Shown here piece after piece: positions 49,543 to 50,878 of a DNA stretch of 64,000 bases. How positions within the stretch are numbered: position 1 is the stretch's first letter; every line of letters begins with the position of its first letter. Under the pieces are notes generated by a model that worked only from the letters and a program-made list of their open reading frames with translations, did no database searches and was not told where the DNA came from. The stretch comes from Zoroaster sp. YZ-2022 (taxonomy: Eukaryota > Echinodermata > Asteroidea > Forcipulatida > Zoroasteridae): NCBI GenBank assembly GCA_029582265.1, contig CM055823.1, forward strand, positions 6,014,001 through 6,078,000, in the 5' to 3' direction. The translations under genes were made by a program, and so were the position numbers.

Positions 49543-50759
49543 ACTACTACTACTACTACTACTACTACTAATAATAATAATGTGGACTTATATATCGCAC
49601 GTATACACCAAACTGTTGCTCCAAGGCACATGACATTATTACCCCTGCTCATCAGGCGGATAAATCATTCCTGAAACCATCTCAGCTCCCTGGGGAGTAT
49701 ACAGTTCAATTGCTGCCATTTCGGCGCATGTAGGGCTAATCAAACACAATAACCAACTCTGCCCTCACATATATAGCTACTTGCCGCAGAAGTTCAGCTA
49801 CAGTAGGAGGGGTAAATTTTAATAGATGCAAAATATAACTGATATATATTGAAAATATATTGAAAATATGAATATTTACCTTTGAACTTGGAGCGAATGT
49901 TGGCGAGTTCTTTGTTGATGCGTTTTATTTCTGCTTCCTTGCTCTTGCCTGGAAAAGCCAAACAAAATAAATGTTGTGTTTCCAGTCCACAAAGATCATG
50001 GGTAGGTAGGTGGGGAATTTTTTTTGAGTAATATTTTTAGAGGGGTACATACCTGTGGTTATCAGCCCTAAAGCAATCATGCGTGAATGAACCAAAAAAA
50101 TAATCGCAATACTTAACTGTTATCCTGCGTGGAGCCACGATCGTGGCTGCGGTGTTCCGTGCGGAAAGCCACGATCGTGGCTTTCAACAACACTGTGAAA
50201 ATGATGTTACGTGGCTTGTGATTGGTTAACGCTACCTACCAAGGTTTACATTAGCCAATAGCAGACACTTTTAGGAAGCCAATGGAAAGCCGATGTCATG
50301 AAGTGAGCGTTCTAAAATCAGCTATTTGTAGGCCAAATGATGTAATTCATGAAAAAAAAAAAACGCTCATTTCATTACATGCATGACAGAGTCGCGGTAT
50401 ACTATATACTACTAGTACTACCAAACACTGTGAATAGTCTGGTGACAGTAACTTTTCGTGAATTTTATATCGGAATATATGAAAACTCCGCACACTGTAT
50501 TGATTTTGTGTACTGAACTCCGCAGGATAACAGTTAAAGAAAAAAATCACAATTATATATTTTACAATATTGCCCAAGCTTTAGGTAATGACAAATGACA
50601 AATTTTCATAATGACCTCTACCAGATCAACGGTATTTTGCCTGCAACTGTTCAGTAGAAGGCGCTGTTTAAGTAAACAAATGATGTCATACTCACAGTTT
50701 CTGATGTCAGAAATGAAGACTGCAAGACCTCTCATGCCATCTCCCTTGACAGTCGGCAT
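605..50759 (-). CDS. AP2A: AP-2 complex subunit alpha (alpha-adaptin), 18 exons, 3' end outside window
   Basis: Alpha-adaptin is a large subunit of the AP-2 heterotetramer. AP-2 binds PtdIns(4,5)P2, cargo and clathrin at the plasma membrane during endocytosis. Eighteen exons on the minus strand join in phase with GT-AG introns into about 811 residues closely matching animal alpha-adaptins. In order they give the N-terminal helix ([11 protein letters not shown]), the lysine triplet [11 protein letters not shown] at about residues 51-61 (the known PIP2-binding patch), the helical-repeat trunk to about 600, the junction MPPFPERES, a Pro/Ser/Ala-rich hinge with DLLGLD and LLDMF motifs (clathrin-binding type), and the start of the ear ([12 protein letters not shown]). 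Human alpha-adaptins have about 940-980 residues, so roughly 130-150 C-terminal ear residues are missing beyond position 1. No internal stop or frameshift was found, so the gene looks functional. Introns reach 9.6 kb and hold most of the repeats in this window. One alpha gene is the usual invertebrate state; AP2A1 and AP2A2 are vertebrate duplicates. Confidence 0.96.
976..1346 (+). repeat. tRNA-derived SINE, full length, copy 2
   Basis: Pol III box A TGGCCGAGCGG (984-994) and box B GGTTCGAATCC (1039-1049) form a Leu/Ser-type tRNA-like head. A conserved body (CTCCACCCAGGGGTTAAATG, TACTCCCCAGGGAGCTGAG) follows, then the tail GCGCCTTGAGCACC and an ATT microsatellite. It sits in the intron between AP2A exons 17 and 18, antisense to the gene. 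Confidence 0.92.
1584..1953 (-). repeat. tRNA-derived SINE, subfamily with ACCATGG head, copy 3
   Basis: Minus-strand SINE with the same body and tail as copy 2. The head differs (box B GGATTCGAACCC on +; CCATGGTCGCGG instead of the GTGTCGTGGCC type). The subfamily is also seen at 51231. An ATGATCGATCC direct repeat follows it. Confidence 0.88.
2278..2577 (+). mobile_element. 300-bp TTAA MITE, TIR CCCTCCTACA (family A)
   Basis: Flanked by TTAA at 2274-2277 and 2578-2581, with ends CCCTCCTACA and TGTAGGAGGG in inverted repeat. The interior (CATTCAGGCCACTCCAAGCC, GACAGCAGGCTTGTACATG) recurs at 30234, 30822, 44866 and 45682. TTAA duplication is typical of piggyBac and Kolobok transposases. No coding capacity. 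Confidence 0.88.
3022..4694 (+). mobile_element. TTAA element carrying an expanded 44-bp array (family B)
   Basis: Flanked by TTAA (3018-3021 and 4695-4698). It starts CCCTAACCCTCCC and ends GGGAGTTAGGG. The left 270 bp match single-unit copies at 46606-46958 (+) and 23998-24293 (-). The matching position in host copy B (14117-14120) is an unoccupied TTAA, so both ends are well defined. Confidence 0.88.
3288..4694 (+). repeat. 44-bp tandem array, about 32 copies
   Basis: Unit starts GATTCAGGTTATGTGTAAGC and continues AAATGGGCCTAGGGAGTTAG GAAG. Units differ by single bases (GCCTAGG/GCCTTGG/GTCTAGG, GAAG/GAAA). The unit is the terminal 44 bp of the surrounding TTAA element. No long frame. Confidence 0.97.
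4927..5222 (-). CDS. AP2A: AP2A exon 17, residues 648-746 (hinge)
   Basis: Acceptor TTACTGCAG and donor CCAA|GTAAGT. The 98 codons are Pro/Ala/Ser/Thr-rich, with a short repeat ([15 protein letters not shown]) and the motifs DLLGLD and LLDMF. These resemble acidic or leucine-rich clathrin-binding motifs found in adaptin hinges. The hinge is the least conserved part of the family. Confidence 0.92.
5223..5612. other. AP2A intron 16 start, AT-rich, nothing recognised
   Basis: Low-complexity T- and A-rich intron sequence between exon 17 and the 63-bp array. No repeat family or coding signal seen. Confidence 0.6.
5613..8166 (-). repeat. 63-bp tandem array, about 40 copies, in AP2A intron 16
   Basis: On the gene's strand each unit reads GTGTGCCACTCGTGTACTAA, CCTAGTCCATGGCACAGTAC, then CAGAAGTCTATTACCTACAT GAA. 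Since 63 is a multiple of three, one frame stays open for 610 residues (6176-8008, 21-residue unit with TNLVHG and YLHEV). The array is bounded by good AP2A splice sites on both sides and the substitutions are not obviously synonymous, so I read it as an intronic satellite. The unit also occurs at 51975-52030 and 52966-53000. Confidence 0.95.
8222..8380 (-). CDS. AP2A: AP2A exon 16, residues 595-647 (trunk-hinge junction)
   Basis: Acceptor TTCTTAG and donor ACCGAT|GTAAGT. It encodes [20 protein letters not shown], a lysine-rich stretch, then the beginning of a low-complexity hinge. The 63-bp array starts about 56 bp past the donor. An open frame through the donor is intronic read-through. Confidence 0.94.
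8625..8870 (+). pseudogene. 3' fragment of a LINE reverse-transcriptase ORF
   Basis: Reading [20 protein letters not shown] and [12 protein letters not shown] resembles the C-terminal end of CR1/L2-type ORF2 proteins (pattern PRLWN-LP---R--SL--FK--LK-HL). Short 5'-truncated remnant. Confidence 0.6.
9515..9670. repeat. inverted repeat with CGACC motifs inside the hAT
   Basis: Arms GGCCAGTTTATAGTCAGTCG and, inverted, CGACCGACTATAACCGGGC surround several CGACCATCG/CGACCGTCG units. It may be a nested MITE or the transposase promoter and binding region. Confidence 0.6.
9716..11839 (+). CDS. hAT transposase, N-terminal part (frame 1 of 2)
   Basis: DDE transposase of the hAT superfamily, acting on the 8985-13080 ends. 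The first ATG (9716, MPPKKGK) is the likely start. In order: a short basic start with LLSFWRN, a linker with [15 protein letters not shown] duplications, a BED/TTF-like zinc finger at about residues 120-195 (CTVC ... HNNSDQH), then the catalytic core. [11 protein letters not shown] carries the first Asp, [11 protein letters not shown] the second Asp, and [13 protein letters not shown] and GTRWLAHNH are typical of the family. The frame stops at 11839 before the catalytic Glu. The full hAT core is only complete with the downstream frame, reached by a -1 shift between 11794 and 11839. No canonical slippery heptamer is seen there, so a single-base indel is more likely than programmed shifting. Confidence 0.9.
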   Translation: MPPKKGKSAVSQKNTLLSFWRNATARESRAKECISDDPAHAATQCIERAGGSGTQDHGDAAGRVDVEPTPSNVNVDETQATQPESYAGDAGRVEVEPTPTCNPRPTAHITKGKKGIKVYKFQDIWRQENSWLRYNCGKNAMYCTVCQKFDKSNKRNVFRDVNGPGCQSIRYSNVVAHNNSDQHKAALAAHGVSKLDTKDKPLEKKLTKLSEKEVNKMKKYFTTCFYIAQHCRPFSDFPNLMELQLHNFASKETADQYVSYRTDKKCKEFIDYIAADVLETMVVKQLDDDSFISILADGSTDRSNTEQEIIYISMLQDNKPVTQFVTLASVPNATGKNIADQLKSTLENKLKLTNWPNNVIACCFDGASVMHGKIKGVSTYLAKDAKHLLAIHCCAHRMELAIKDMNKNVSEIDDMDEVIQQTYRMYKHSRKNWNALQDIAGKDALGIKIKRPVKVVGTRWLAHNHRALSALENNWKPMVVHLEDVRSGSDLKANREKAEDLLDKLRSLMFILMMNFMLVYFAFMKELSLTLQRNDTTVDTVVDKIQAVKIKLQKLRVRKELQQTMDQGLEEKSNQDGSTIITYKGETVGVPSQQVRETRTAQSQRMTTKDIKQKVIGIAEQVLDDTLDNLDGRFNSFVTNNVIQAAAIVNPQNWPDDGDALDDYGEAEIGELYHHFRSPLESRHVVLESCKVQWIELKHFIAIDEDD
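11794..12630 (+). pseudogene. hAT transposase, C-terminal part after a frameshift
   Basis: Continues the transposase in the next frame, with no ATG at its start. MWSTIL and then [20 protein letters not shown] form the hATC dimerisation region, including the catalytic Glu in [15 protein letters not shown] follows. The tail is unusual for a hAT: basic (KRRRPHTKP), then long Ser/Asp/Glu-rich repeats ([20 protein letters not shown]). One indel away from being joined to 9716-11839, so a recently broken gene. Confidence 0.85.
13622..14195 (+). repeat. dispersed repeat (host copy B), with its own TTAA insertion
   Basis: Same family as 2690-4765. It is uninterrupted at TTAA 14117-14120, where copy A holds the 44-bp-array element. 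It is interrupted at TTAA 13730, where copy A (2819-2823) has an empty TTAA. Confidence 0.85.
13734..13912 (+). mobile_element. 179-bp TTAA MITE, TIR CCAGTTCGC (family C)
   Basis: TTAA at 13730-13733 and 13913-13916. Ends CCAGTTCGC and GCGAACTGG. Interior blocks GGGAATAAAAAAGTTTTT and GTATACACGGCCTCCGACGC recur in the copies at 38300 and 41102. Confidence 0.9.
14156..14677 (+). repeat. dispersed repeat D between 83-bp direct repeats
   Basis: An element copy (about 14243-14597: GAGAGCAATATGGTGAGCAA, AGAGGGCCAAAGTCGCGGTA, GGCCCTCCAGAAGCCC) is bracketed by two nearly identical 83-bp segments (14156-14240, 14593-14677; TAGGTTTCACTGGGAGGCCT, TCCGAAAAGGAACATTCC). This suggests local duplication around the element. 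The second copy of D is at 16009-16350. Confidence 0.75.
14818..15132 (+). mobile_element. 315-bp hAT-like MITE with 6-bp target duplication
   Basis: Ends CAGGGGTCGAAA and TTTCGACCCCTG. Flanks TTTGAG on both sides (14812-14817, 15133-15138). The interior GTGGTTTTAGCAGCGGGACTAC recurs at 27960-28563. A 6-bp duplication is on the short side for hAT. Confidence 0.8.
15218..15319 (-). CDS. AP2A: AP2A exon 15, residues 561-594
   Basis: Acceptor TTTTATAG and donor GTCCTG|GTAAGA. It encodes [20 protein letters not shown] and [14 protein letters not shown], the end of the trunk. The next intron (8381-15217) contains the 4.1-kb hAT. Confidence 0.95.
15735..15832 (+). repeat. (AAATCAG)n-like microsatellite
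   Basis: Runs of AATCAGAAATCA and AAATCAAAAATC over about 100 bp, directly after exon 14's donor in AP2A intron 14. No function seen. Confidence 0.85.
15865..15994 (-). CDS. AP2A: AP2A exon 14, residues 517-560
   Basis: Acceptor TATTCTCAG and donor CAGGAT|GTAAGT. It encodes [20 protein letters not shown] and [17 protein letters not shown] through IIQD. A dispersed repeat ends about 12-14 bp upstream of the acceptor. Confidence 0.95.
16009..16350 (+). repeat. dispersed repeat D, second copy, feeding into the 31-bp array
   Basis: Near identical to 14243-14597. Its left end lies about 14 bp from the exon 14 acceptor. Its right end passes without break into the 31-bp array. Confidence 0.85.
16351..16775 (+). 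repeat. 31-bp tandem array, about 13-14 copies
   Basis: Unit CCTGGACCTGGCCAGGCTTC TCCAAGGCTTG with small indels. All six frames are open for stretches (Pro/Gly/Ser/Trp repeats), a by-product of the unit, not coding. It continues the end of repeat D; single-unit equivalents lie near 24590-24650. Confidence 0.95.
16804..18156 (+). mobile_element. piggyBac-like element, non-autonomous, 1.35 kb
   Basis: TTAA at 16800-16803 and 18157-18160. Ends CTCTTTCTATCCGG and CCGGGTAGAAAGAG. A short acidic reading (about 17180-17270, [16 protein letters not shown] then stop) and an ATGGCAGCC start at 17124 look like the beginning of a piggyBac-type transposase; the rest is absent. The right half is two diverged copies of about 370 bp (17338-17700, 17710-18100). 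Confidence 0.82.
18165..18275 (+). repeat. dispersed repeat E (GCAGACTGTCAACAGGGCATG)
   Basis: Blocks ATCACAGCAGACTGTCAACA, GACAGTGACTGAAAAATACT and CTCATTTATGCAGCAGCAAC recur at 1360-1470, 40565-40690 and 62815-63210. The last copy contains an insertion. Confidence 0.75.
18334..18431 (-). CDS. AP2A: AP2A exon 13, residues 485-517
   Basis: Acceptor TATACATAG and donor TCAAG|GTAAGA. It encodes [20 protein letters not shown] and [12 protein letters not shown], then AG of a Ser completed by exon 14. Confidence 0.95.
18715..18965. repeat. foldback element with four 25-bp repeats in its loop
   Basis: AGTAAGACTAATTGCGGAGA and inverted CACTGCAATTAGTCCTACT form the outer stem. The loop holds CTGAAAAGAACTGGAGGTTA four times, then its inverse. 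The RNA or DNA could fold into a very long hairpin. In AP2A intron 12. Confidence 0.85.
19140..19291 (+). repeat. dispersed repeat next to the exon 12 donor
   Basis: Homologue of 480-611 (ACGGGTACCCGGGTATCCGA, TAACCGAAAATGCACAGCC). Its outer end at 19291 is 10 bp from the last base of exon 12. Confidence 0.65.
19301..19375 (-). CDS. AP2A: AP2A exon 12, residues 460-484
   Basis: Acceptor TAATTGCAG and donor TTTGAG|GTAGGC. It encodes [20 protein letters not shown] and KMVFE. The donor is a little off consensus (GTAGGC), and a dispersed repeat begins about 10 bp into the intron. Confidence 0.94.
19566..20662 (+). repeat. 79-bp tandem array, about 14 copies
   Basis: Unit AGGCAAAGCCTGGGCCTGAC, CGGGCTTCTCAAAGGCTTGG, CTGTACCAGGACTTTGGCCC, TCCTCCCTTAGAGAGTCAC. 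It is an expanded piece of repeat D in inverse orientation (compare 24580-24660, one unit). In AP2A intron 11. Confidence 0.96.
20715..20822 (-). CDS. AP2A: AP2A exon 11, residues 424-459
   Basis: Acceptor GCTTTACAG and donor GAAGAG|GTGAGA. It encodes [20 protein letters not shown] and [16 protein letters not shown]. The 79-bp array lies 53 bp into the downstream intron. Confidence 0.95.
21244..21600 (+). repeat. tRNA-derived SINE, full length, copy 4
   Basis: Box A TGGCCGAGCGG and box B GGTTCGAATCC, body and GCGCCTTGAGCACC tail as in copy 2, then (ATT)n. In AP2A intron 10. Confidence 0.93.
21764..22430. repeat. second tRNA-derived SINE family, three partial copies
   Basis: At 21925-22095 a tRNA-like head (GGTCGAAAGGTTAAGACGTC, box B GGGTTCGAATCCCGCC) runs into a tail with GTGTAGGGCAAAATTAAATC. 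Inverted tail and head pieces lie at 21764-21835 and 22270-22360, and a tail piece at 22374-22420. A tail piece also occurs at 15425-15475. Distinct from the main SINE. Confidence 0.75.
22490..22560 (+). repeat. 15-bp repeat GTCTCGGACACCAAA, about 4 copies
   Basis: Short tandem repeat within a GTCTCGG-rich stretch (22440-22620). No further meaning visible. Confidence 0.85.
22741..22965. repeat. dispersed repeat with GCAGCCAAAATTGC
   Basis: Shares blocks with 15510-15660, 30580-30820 and 31135-31185 (CAATTTTGGCTGCAATT, CATCGTTTCAGAGCA types). Ends not defined. Confidence 0.5.
22996..23345 (-). repeat. tRNA-derived SINE, full length, copy 5
   Basis: Minus-strand copy: (TAA)n, tail, body, box B and box A in reverse. 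Followed by an A-rich stretch. In AP2A intron 10, 160 bp from exon 10. Confidence 0.93.
23504..23641 (-). CDS. AP2A: AP2A exon 10, residues 378-423
   Basis: Acceptor CGTGTACAG and donor GAAATG|GTAAAG. It encodes [32 protein letters not shown] and [14 protein letters not shown]. This is one of the best-conserved trunk segments; 46 codons in phase 0. Confidence 0.95.
23686..23991 (+). mobile_element. TTAA-type MITE, GTCAAAATCAGTC family
   Basis: Same family as 39293-39588 (GGTCAAAATCAGTCAAAATG to GTGCAGCTATAGTAGGAG). The termini are diverged. It directly abuts the family-B copy at 23998. Confidence 0.75.
23998..24293 (-). mobile_element. family-B TTAA element, single terminal unit
   Basis: Reverse copy of the element at 3022. 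The terminal unit (TTTGCTTACACATAATCTGA) occurs once, not as an array. Interior with CATGGCCAGGGACCCTCCCT. Right end near TTAA at 24289-24297. Confidence 0.8.
24580..24725 (+). repeat. repeat D remnant with a single array unit
   Basis: Contains one copy of the 79-bp-array motif (AGGAGGGCCAAAGTCATGGT, GAGAAGCCCGGTC), followed by GGCCCTCCAGAAGCCCAGG. Represents the unexpanded state of the arrays at 16351 and 19566. Confidence 0.75.
25126..25222 (-). CDS. AP2A: AP2A exon 9, residues 345-377
   Basis: Acceptor TGATGCAG and donor TTGAAG|GTGAGC. It encodes [20 protein letters not shown] and [12 protein letters not shown] of the trunk. Confidence 0.95.
25710..26359. mobile_element. 650-bp TA-flanked DNA transposon, non-autonomous
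   Basis: Ends CCGTAATTTCCTGCGTATAA and its inverse ACGCAGGAAATTACGG, flanked by TA (25708-25709, 26360-26361). TA targets suggest the Tc1/mariner/pogo group. GGTGCGCCTTATMYGG motifs repeat inside. No transposase frame. Confidence 0.85.
26409..27289. mobile_element. 881-bp hAT-like MITE inserted in a tandem repeat
   Basis: Ends CAGGCCTCGATCTT and its approximate inverse AAGATCGAGGCCTG, flanked by ATCACT on both sides (26403-26408, 27290-27295). Flanking DNA on both sides is the same 29-bp repeat (CTATGAAAATGGTCCCTGG). The interior is GC-richer, with GCGGCC motifs. No coding frame. Confidence 0.85.
27290..27495 (+). repeat. 29-bp tandem array, about 7 copies
   Basis: Unit ATCACTGTCTATGAAAATGG TCCCTGGTT, alternating TGGTT/TGGAT. 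Two more units lie at 26363-26408, on the other side of the 881-bp insertion. Ends 18 bp from exon 8's donor. Confidence 0.95.
27513..27673 (-). CDS. AP2A: AP2A exon 8, residues 292-345
   Basis: Acceptor GTGCACAG and donor CTAAG|GTGAGT. It encodes [20 protein letters not shown] and on to [13 protein letters not shown], then AG of an Arg completed by exon 9. A 29-bp tandem array begins just inside the following intron. Confidence 0.95.
27960..28563 (+). mobile_element. hAT-like repeat, diverged copy of 14818-15132
   Basis: Starts CAGGGGTCGAAATTAACACC; shared interior TTTCAGCAGCGGGACTACTA and GGCTACCATAAAATTTAAG; right end TTTCTACCACTG is diverged. An extra block of about 280 bp lies inside. 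Ends 31 bp from exon 7. Confidence 0.7.
28594..28764 (-). CDS. AP2A: AP2A exon 7, residues 235-291
   Basis: Acceptor TTGTTCAG and donor GCCCAG|GTCAGC. It encodes [20 protein letters not shown] and [20 protein letters not shown] through LNKAQ. The donor has a weak +3 to +6 stretch (CAGC). A hAT-like repeat ends 31 bp downstream of it. Confidence 0.95.
28880..28990 (+). repeat. partial TTAACCCTAACC-start repeat
   Basis: Starts TTAACCCTAACCACCCC, with CCCAAATCCTCCAAAATCCA, then unrelated sequence. Part of the TTAACCC-ended group; no right end found. Confidence 0.5.
29303..29404 (-). CDS. AP2A: AP2A exon 6, residues 201-234
   Basis: Acceptor CTTTTAG and donor AGCAGA|GTAAGT. It encodes [15 protein letters not shown] and [19 protein letters not shown]. 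Exactly 34 codons, phase 0. Confidence 0.95.
29405..30229. other. AP2A intron 5 segment, nothing recognised
   Basis: Contains GCGGGAAAGTTTTTCCGCAA-type motifs twice in opposite sense (29476-29500, 30050-30085), perhaps a decayed inverted-repeat element. No coding signal. Confidence 0.45.
30234..30543 (-). mobile_element. family-A TTAA MITE, copy 2
   Basis: TTAA at 30230-30233; the right flank is altered to ATAA. Ends CCCTCCTACA and TGTAGGAGGG. Reverse orientation relative to 2278. Confidence 0.87.
30822..31130 (+). mobile_element. family-A TTAA MITE, copy 3
   Basis: Perfect TTAA at 30818-30821 and 31131-31134, ends CCCTCCTACA and TGTAGGAGGG. Inserted into another dispersed repeat, whose blocks (GTCTGAGACRACACGCGC) flank it. 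Confidence 0.9.
31222..31351 (-). CDS. AP2A: AP2A exon 5, residues 157-200
   Basis: Acceptor TATGCAG and donor CACATG|GTAAGG. It encodes [18 protein letters not shown] and [11 protein letters not shown] of the trunk. The intron to exon 4 (31352-39018) holds the LINE. Confidence 0.95.
31386..31960 (+). mobile_element. TTAA element, TTTGATGGGTTGAG family
   Basis: TTAA at 31382-31385 and 31961-31964. Starts CCCTAACGATCCCC, ends GGGAGTTGGGG. The interior repeats TTGGAGTTTGATGGGTTGAG with variations about eight times. Ends resemble family B, interior unrelated. Confidence 0.75.
32437..33764 (+). pseudogene. LINE ORF1 with coiled coil and SGNH/esterase-like domain, frameshifted
   Basis: Opens at ATG 32437 ([20 protein letters not shown]). 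Heptad-like sequence around residues 100-155 ([19 protein letters not shown]) suggests a coiled coil. A Ser/Pro/Thr-rich linker with [16 protein letters not shown] repeats follows, then [14 protein letters not shown], the start of an SGNH hydrolase fold. The frame stops at 33384, but the domain continues in other frames: [23 protein letters not shown], then [14 protein letters not shown] with the likely catalytic Asp and His block, ending at 33764. At least three frameshifts. Esterase-bearing ORF1s are known in CR1-clade LINEs. Confidence 0.75.
33964..36923 (+). pseudogene. LINE ORF2: APE endonuclease and reverse transcriptase, frameshifted
   Basis: The endonuclease part (33964-35388) shows [15 protein letters not shown], the metal-binding ITETWL, VGDFNLD and SDHSLI near its end. 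The reverse transcriptase follows in three other frames: 35324-35791 ([32 protein letters not shown]), 35715-36281 ([35 protein letters not shown], and MYADDTTLL at the active site), and 36354-36923 (the C-terminal region with [11 protein letters not shown] and [12 protein letters not shown]). At least three frameshifts between blocks. No ATG at the beginning in this frame. Cannot make an active enzyme. Confidence 0.92.
37202..37572 (-). repeat. tRNA-derived SINE, full length, copy 6
   Basis: (TAA)n followed by tail, body and tRNA-like head in reverse (box B near 37500). Lies 60 bp beyond the LINE end. Confidence 0.93.
37573..38295. other. AP2A intron 4 segment with diffuse inverted repeat
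   Basis: CCTGAATGGGGAGGCTGAAACTC (37752) and, inverted, near 38210-38230 (CTGCCGAGTTTCAGC), with AAATATCATTTTTACTATG/GTGAAAATAATATTTTG between, suggest a decayed MITE of about 500 bp. No coding signal. Confidence 0.45.
38300..38972 (+). mobile_element. family-C TTAA element with nested palindromic MITE
   Basis: TTAA at 38296-38299 and 38973-38976; ends CCAGTTCGC and GCGAACTGG. The interior at about 38449-38885 is a second element with long inverted ends (TGTGACCATCCACCAC, GGCTGTAAAGTCG). Confidence 0.88.
38449..38885. mobile_element. nested palindromic MITE inside 38300-38972
   Basis: The left arm ATATGTGACCATCCACCAC and GGGGCTGTAAAGTCG mirror the right arm CGACTTTACAGCCC and GTGGTGGACGGTCACATAT. 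The superfamily cannot be told from the ends alone. Confidence 0.75.
39019..39212 (-). CDS. AP2A: AP2A exon 4, residues 93-157
   Basis: Acceptor CTTGTCAG and donor TCTGG|GTAAGA. It encodes [19 protein letters not shown] through [18 protein letters not shown] and PEIPKLLVS of the trunk solenoid. It ends in phase 2 and is completed by the first G of exon 5. Confidence 0.95.
39293..39588 (+). mobile_element. GTCAAAATCAGTC-family MITE, best copy
   Basis: Ends CCCTCCTGCTA and TAGCAGGAGGG, with CTAA/CTAA flanks (altered TTAA). Interior with GTCAAAATGAGTCGACTGTT and TGCCCCTGTGTGCACATTTG. Copies at 81, 23686, 47515 and 49211. Confidence 0.82.
39594..40164. other. AP2A intron 3, mostly nothing recognised
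   Basis: Includes GGTTAACAGGTTAAGCGACC and TCGGTTAAACGGTTACCG motifs near 39840 and 40080-40130 in opposite sense, perhaps another decayed inverted-repeat element. No coding. Confidence 0.4.
40165..40307 (-). CDS. AP2A: AP2A exon 3, residues 45-92 (PIP2-binding lysines)
   Basis: Bounded by acceptor TTTTAG and donor ATC|GTAAGT. It encodes [19 protein letters not shown] and on to NKYTEKQI. The KKK triplet (about residues 54-56) corresponds to the inositol-lipid site at human residues 55-57. The intron upstream (40308-49879) is the longest in the gene. Confidence 0.96.
40805..41000. repeat. 14-bp tandem array ACATGTACTTGTGT, 14 copies
   Basis: Nearly perfect repeat. The self-complementary ACATGT in each unit keeps several frames open on both strands, giving false Tyr/Met/Val/Cys-rich ORFs. 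In AP2A intron 2. Confidence 0.97.
41102..41862 (-). mobile_element. family-C TTAA element, reverse orientation, 761 bp
   Basis: TTAA at 41098-41101 and 41863-41866. Ends CCAGTTTGC and CCAACTGG. Shares GTATACATGCAA and TTTTTCTGGGCCCC-type blocks (inverted) with 38300. The middle is unique. Confidence 0.85.
41965..42352 (-). mobile_element. family-B TTAA element, interrupted by a foldback insert
   Basis: One terminal unit (CCCATTTGCTTACACATAAC) and the family-B interior, interrupted at 42072-42209. Confidence 0.8.
42072..42209. mobile_element. foldback element fragment with 11-bp target duplication
   Basis: AGTAAGACTATTGCGGTGAC start, then GAAAAGATTCT repeated about seven times. Flanked by AATCTGTGATA on both sides (42061-42071, 42210-42220). 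Confidence 0.75.
43066..43215. repeat. 150-bp perfect-type foldback
   Basis: Arms TTTGAGTTGATT, TTAATTAATTTTTTTACCCT, AAATTTCCAT and GGACGGAAAA, mirrored after a loop of about 20 bp, ending AATCAACTCAAA. Nested in the MITE at 42921. Confidence 0.85.
43278..44491 (+). mobile_element. 1.2-kb hAT, internally deleted, nested in a MITE
   Basis: Exact 8-bp target duplication TTTCAGAT (43270-43277, 44492-44499). Ends CAGGGTTGT and ACAACCCTG. Subterminal CGACCGGC motifs on the left. Contains a transposase N-terminal remnant. Confidence 0.95.
43827..44230 (+). pseudogene. hAT transposase N-terminal remnant
   Basis: ATGTCGCACTTTTC reads [14 protein letters not shown], a typical hAT start (KSITSFF), then a stop. 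The same frame reads on through [19 protein letters not shown] and a Ser/Thr-rich linker; [12 protein letters not shown] in another frame looks like the following hAT segment. The catalytic domain is missing. Confidence 0.6.
44640..44690 (+). repeat. G-rich tract
   Basis: GGGGGGGCGGGGGCGGGGGG-type run, a candidate quadruplex. Similar poly-G or poly-C tracts at 2169, 24519, 55470, 56216 and 56368. Confidence 0.8.
44866..45080 (-). mobile_element. family-A MITE, truncated and fused to the 44-bp array
   Basis: Starts CCCTCCTACACATGG as at 30234. It stops at GTGGTGTGACAGTG, where the 44-bp units begin without the MITE's own end. Confidence 0.8.
45081..45430 (-). repeat. 44-bp array, about 6 copies, plus family-B remnant
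   Basis: Reverse-strand units CTCCCTAGGCCCATTTGCTT with the same unit as 3288-4694, then about 90 bp of family-B interior (AGTAGTAAAGCAAGCACATG). An intermediate copy number. Confidence 0.93.
45682..45978 (-). mobile_element. family-A TTAA MITE, copy 5, diverged
   Basis: TTAA at 45678-45681, left end mutated (CACTTCTACA), right end TGTAGGAGGG, then CTAA. About 20 bp of the interior are deleted. Confidence 0.82.
46332..46490. mobile_element. 159-bp piggyBac-like MITE with internal palindromes
   Basis: TTAA at 46328; right flank TTAT. Ends CTCTTTTCCTACGG and CCGTAGCCGAAGAG, close to the 16804 element's CTCTTTCTATCCGG. AGCCGCTCACAGCGGCTCG occurs twice. Confidence 0.75.
46606..46958 (+). mobile_element. 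family-B TTAA element, single-unit copy
   Basis: TTAA at 46602-46605 and 46959-46962. Begins CCTTCCCAAGTCC, ends GGGAATTAGGG. Contains one terminal 44-bp-like unit only. A left block (CTTTGCTAAAGTGAAGGATT) is duplicated. Confidence 0.87.
47639..48908. mobile_element. 1.27-kb non-autonomous hAT
   Basis: Exact 8-bp target duplication ATAAGTAA (47631-47638, 48909-48916). Ends TAGGCCTGTGCGAAT and ATTCGCCCAGGCCTA. TATTCGCGAATA palindromes cluster near both ends. The middle has a duplicated block with CCTTTGAGGAAGCCGACA. No transposase frame. Inserted in the same foldback family as the 8985 hAT. Confidence 0.94.
49478..49580 (+). repeat. (CTG)21 (CTA)10 (ATA)n microsatellite
   Basis: Pure CTG x21 (49478-49540), CTA x10 (49541-49570), then ATA. 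It is the A-rich tail junction of SINE copy 7. On the AP2A strand it is (CAG)21 in intron 2. Confidence 0.97.
49568..49768 (-). repeat. tRNA-derived SINE, head-truncated, copy 7
   Basis: Tail and body only (GTGGACTTATATATCGCACG, CAGCTCCCTGGGGAGTATAC), lacking the tRNA-like head. Confidence 0.88.
49880..49948 (-). CDS. AP2A: AP2A exon 2, residues 22-45
   Basis: Acceptor TTTTCCAG and donor CAAAG|GTAAAT bound 69 bp. They encode [20 protein letters not shown] and KFK, matching the conserved helix after the N-terminus. Phase 1 at both ends fits exons 1 and 3. Confidence 0.95.
50696..50759 (-). CDS. AP2A: AP2A exon 1 (coding), residues 1-21
   Basis: The ATG at 50759-50757 opens [21 protein letters not shown], the conserved alpha-adaptin N-terminus. 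It is one residue shorter than the human form. The donor is AACT|GTGAGT (phase 1). Sequence just upstream contains two possible acceptors (TTCCTCAG and GTAACCCAG), so a separate untranslated exon further up is possible. Confidence 0.95.
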
Positions 50760-50878
50760 GGTGACTCGTTGCTGGGTTACCAGTAGGAGACCAACTGAGG
50801 AAACTCACTATGATTCCGTAGGATCTGAACATGGAGAAAAGGGAATACATTTTGAGTTTTGGTTTCAAAGATGTTTAA

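Larger units (their letters stand above)
49211..49805 (+). mobile_element. GTCAAAATCAGTC-family MITE split by a SINE
   Basis: Left part 49211-49477, right part about 49775-49805 (AGCTACTTGCCGCAGAAGTT, CAGTAGGAGGG). Between them lie the CTG/CTA repeat and SINE copy 7. Confidence 0.78.
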
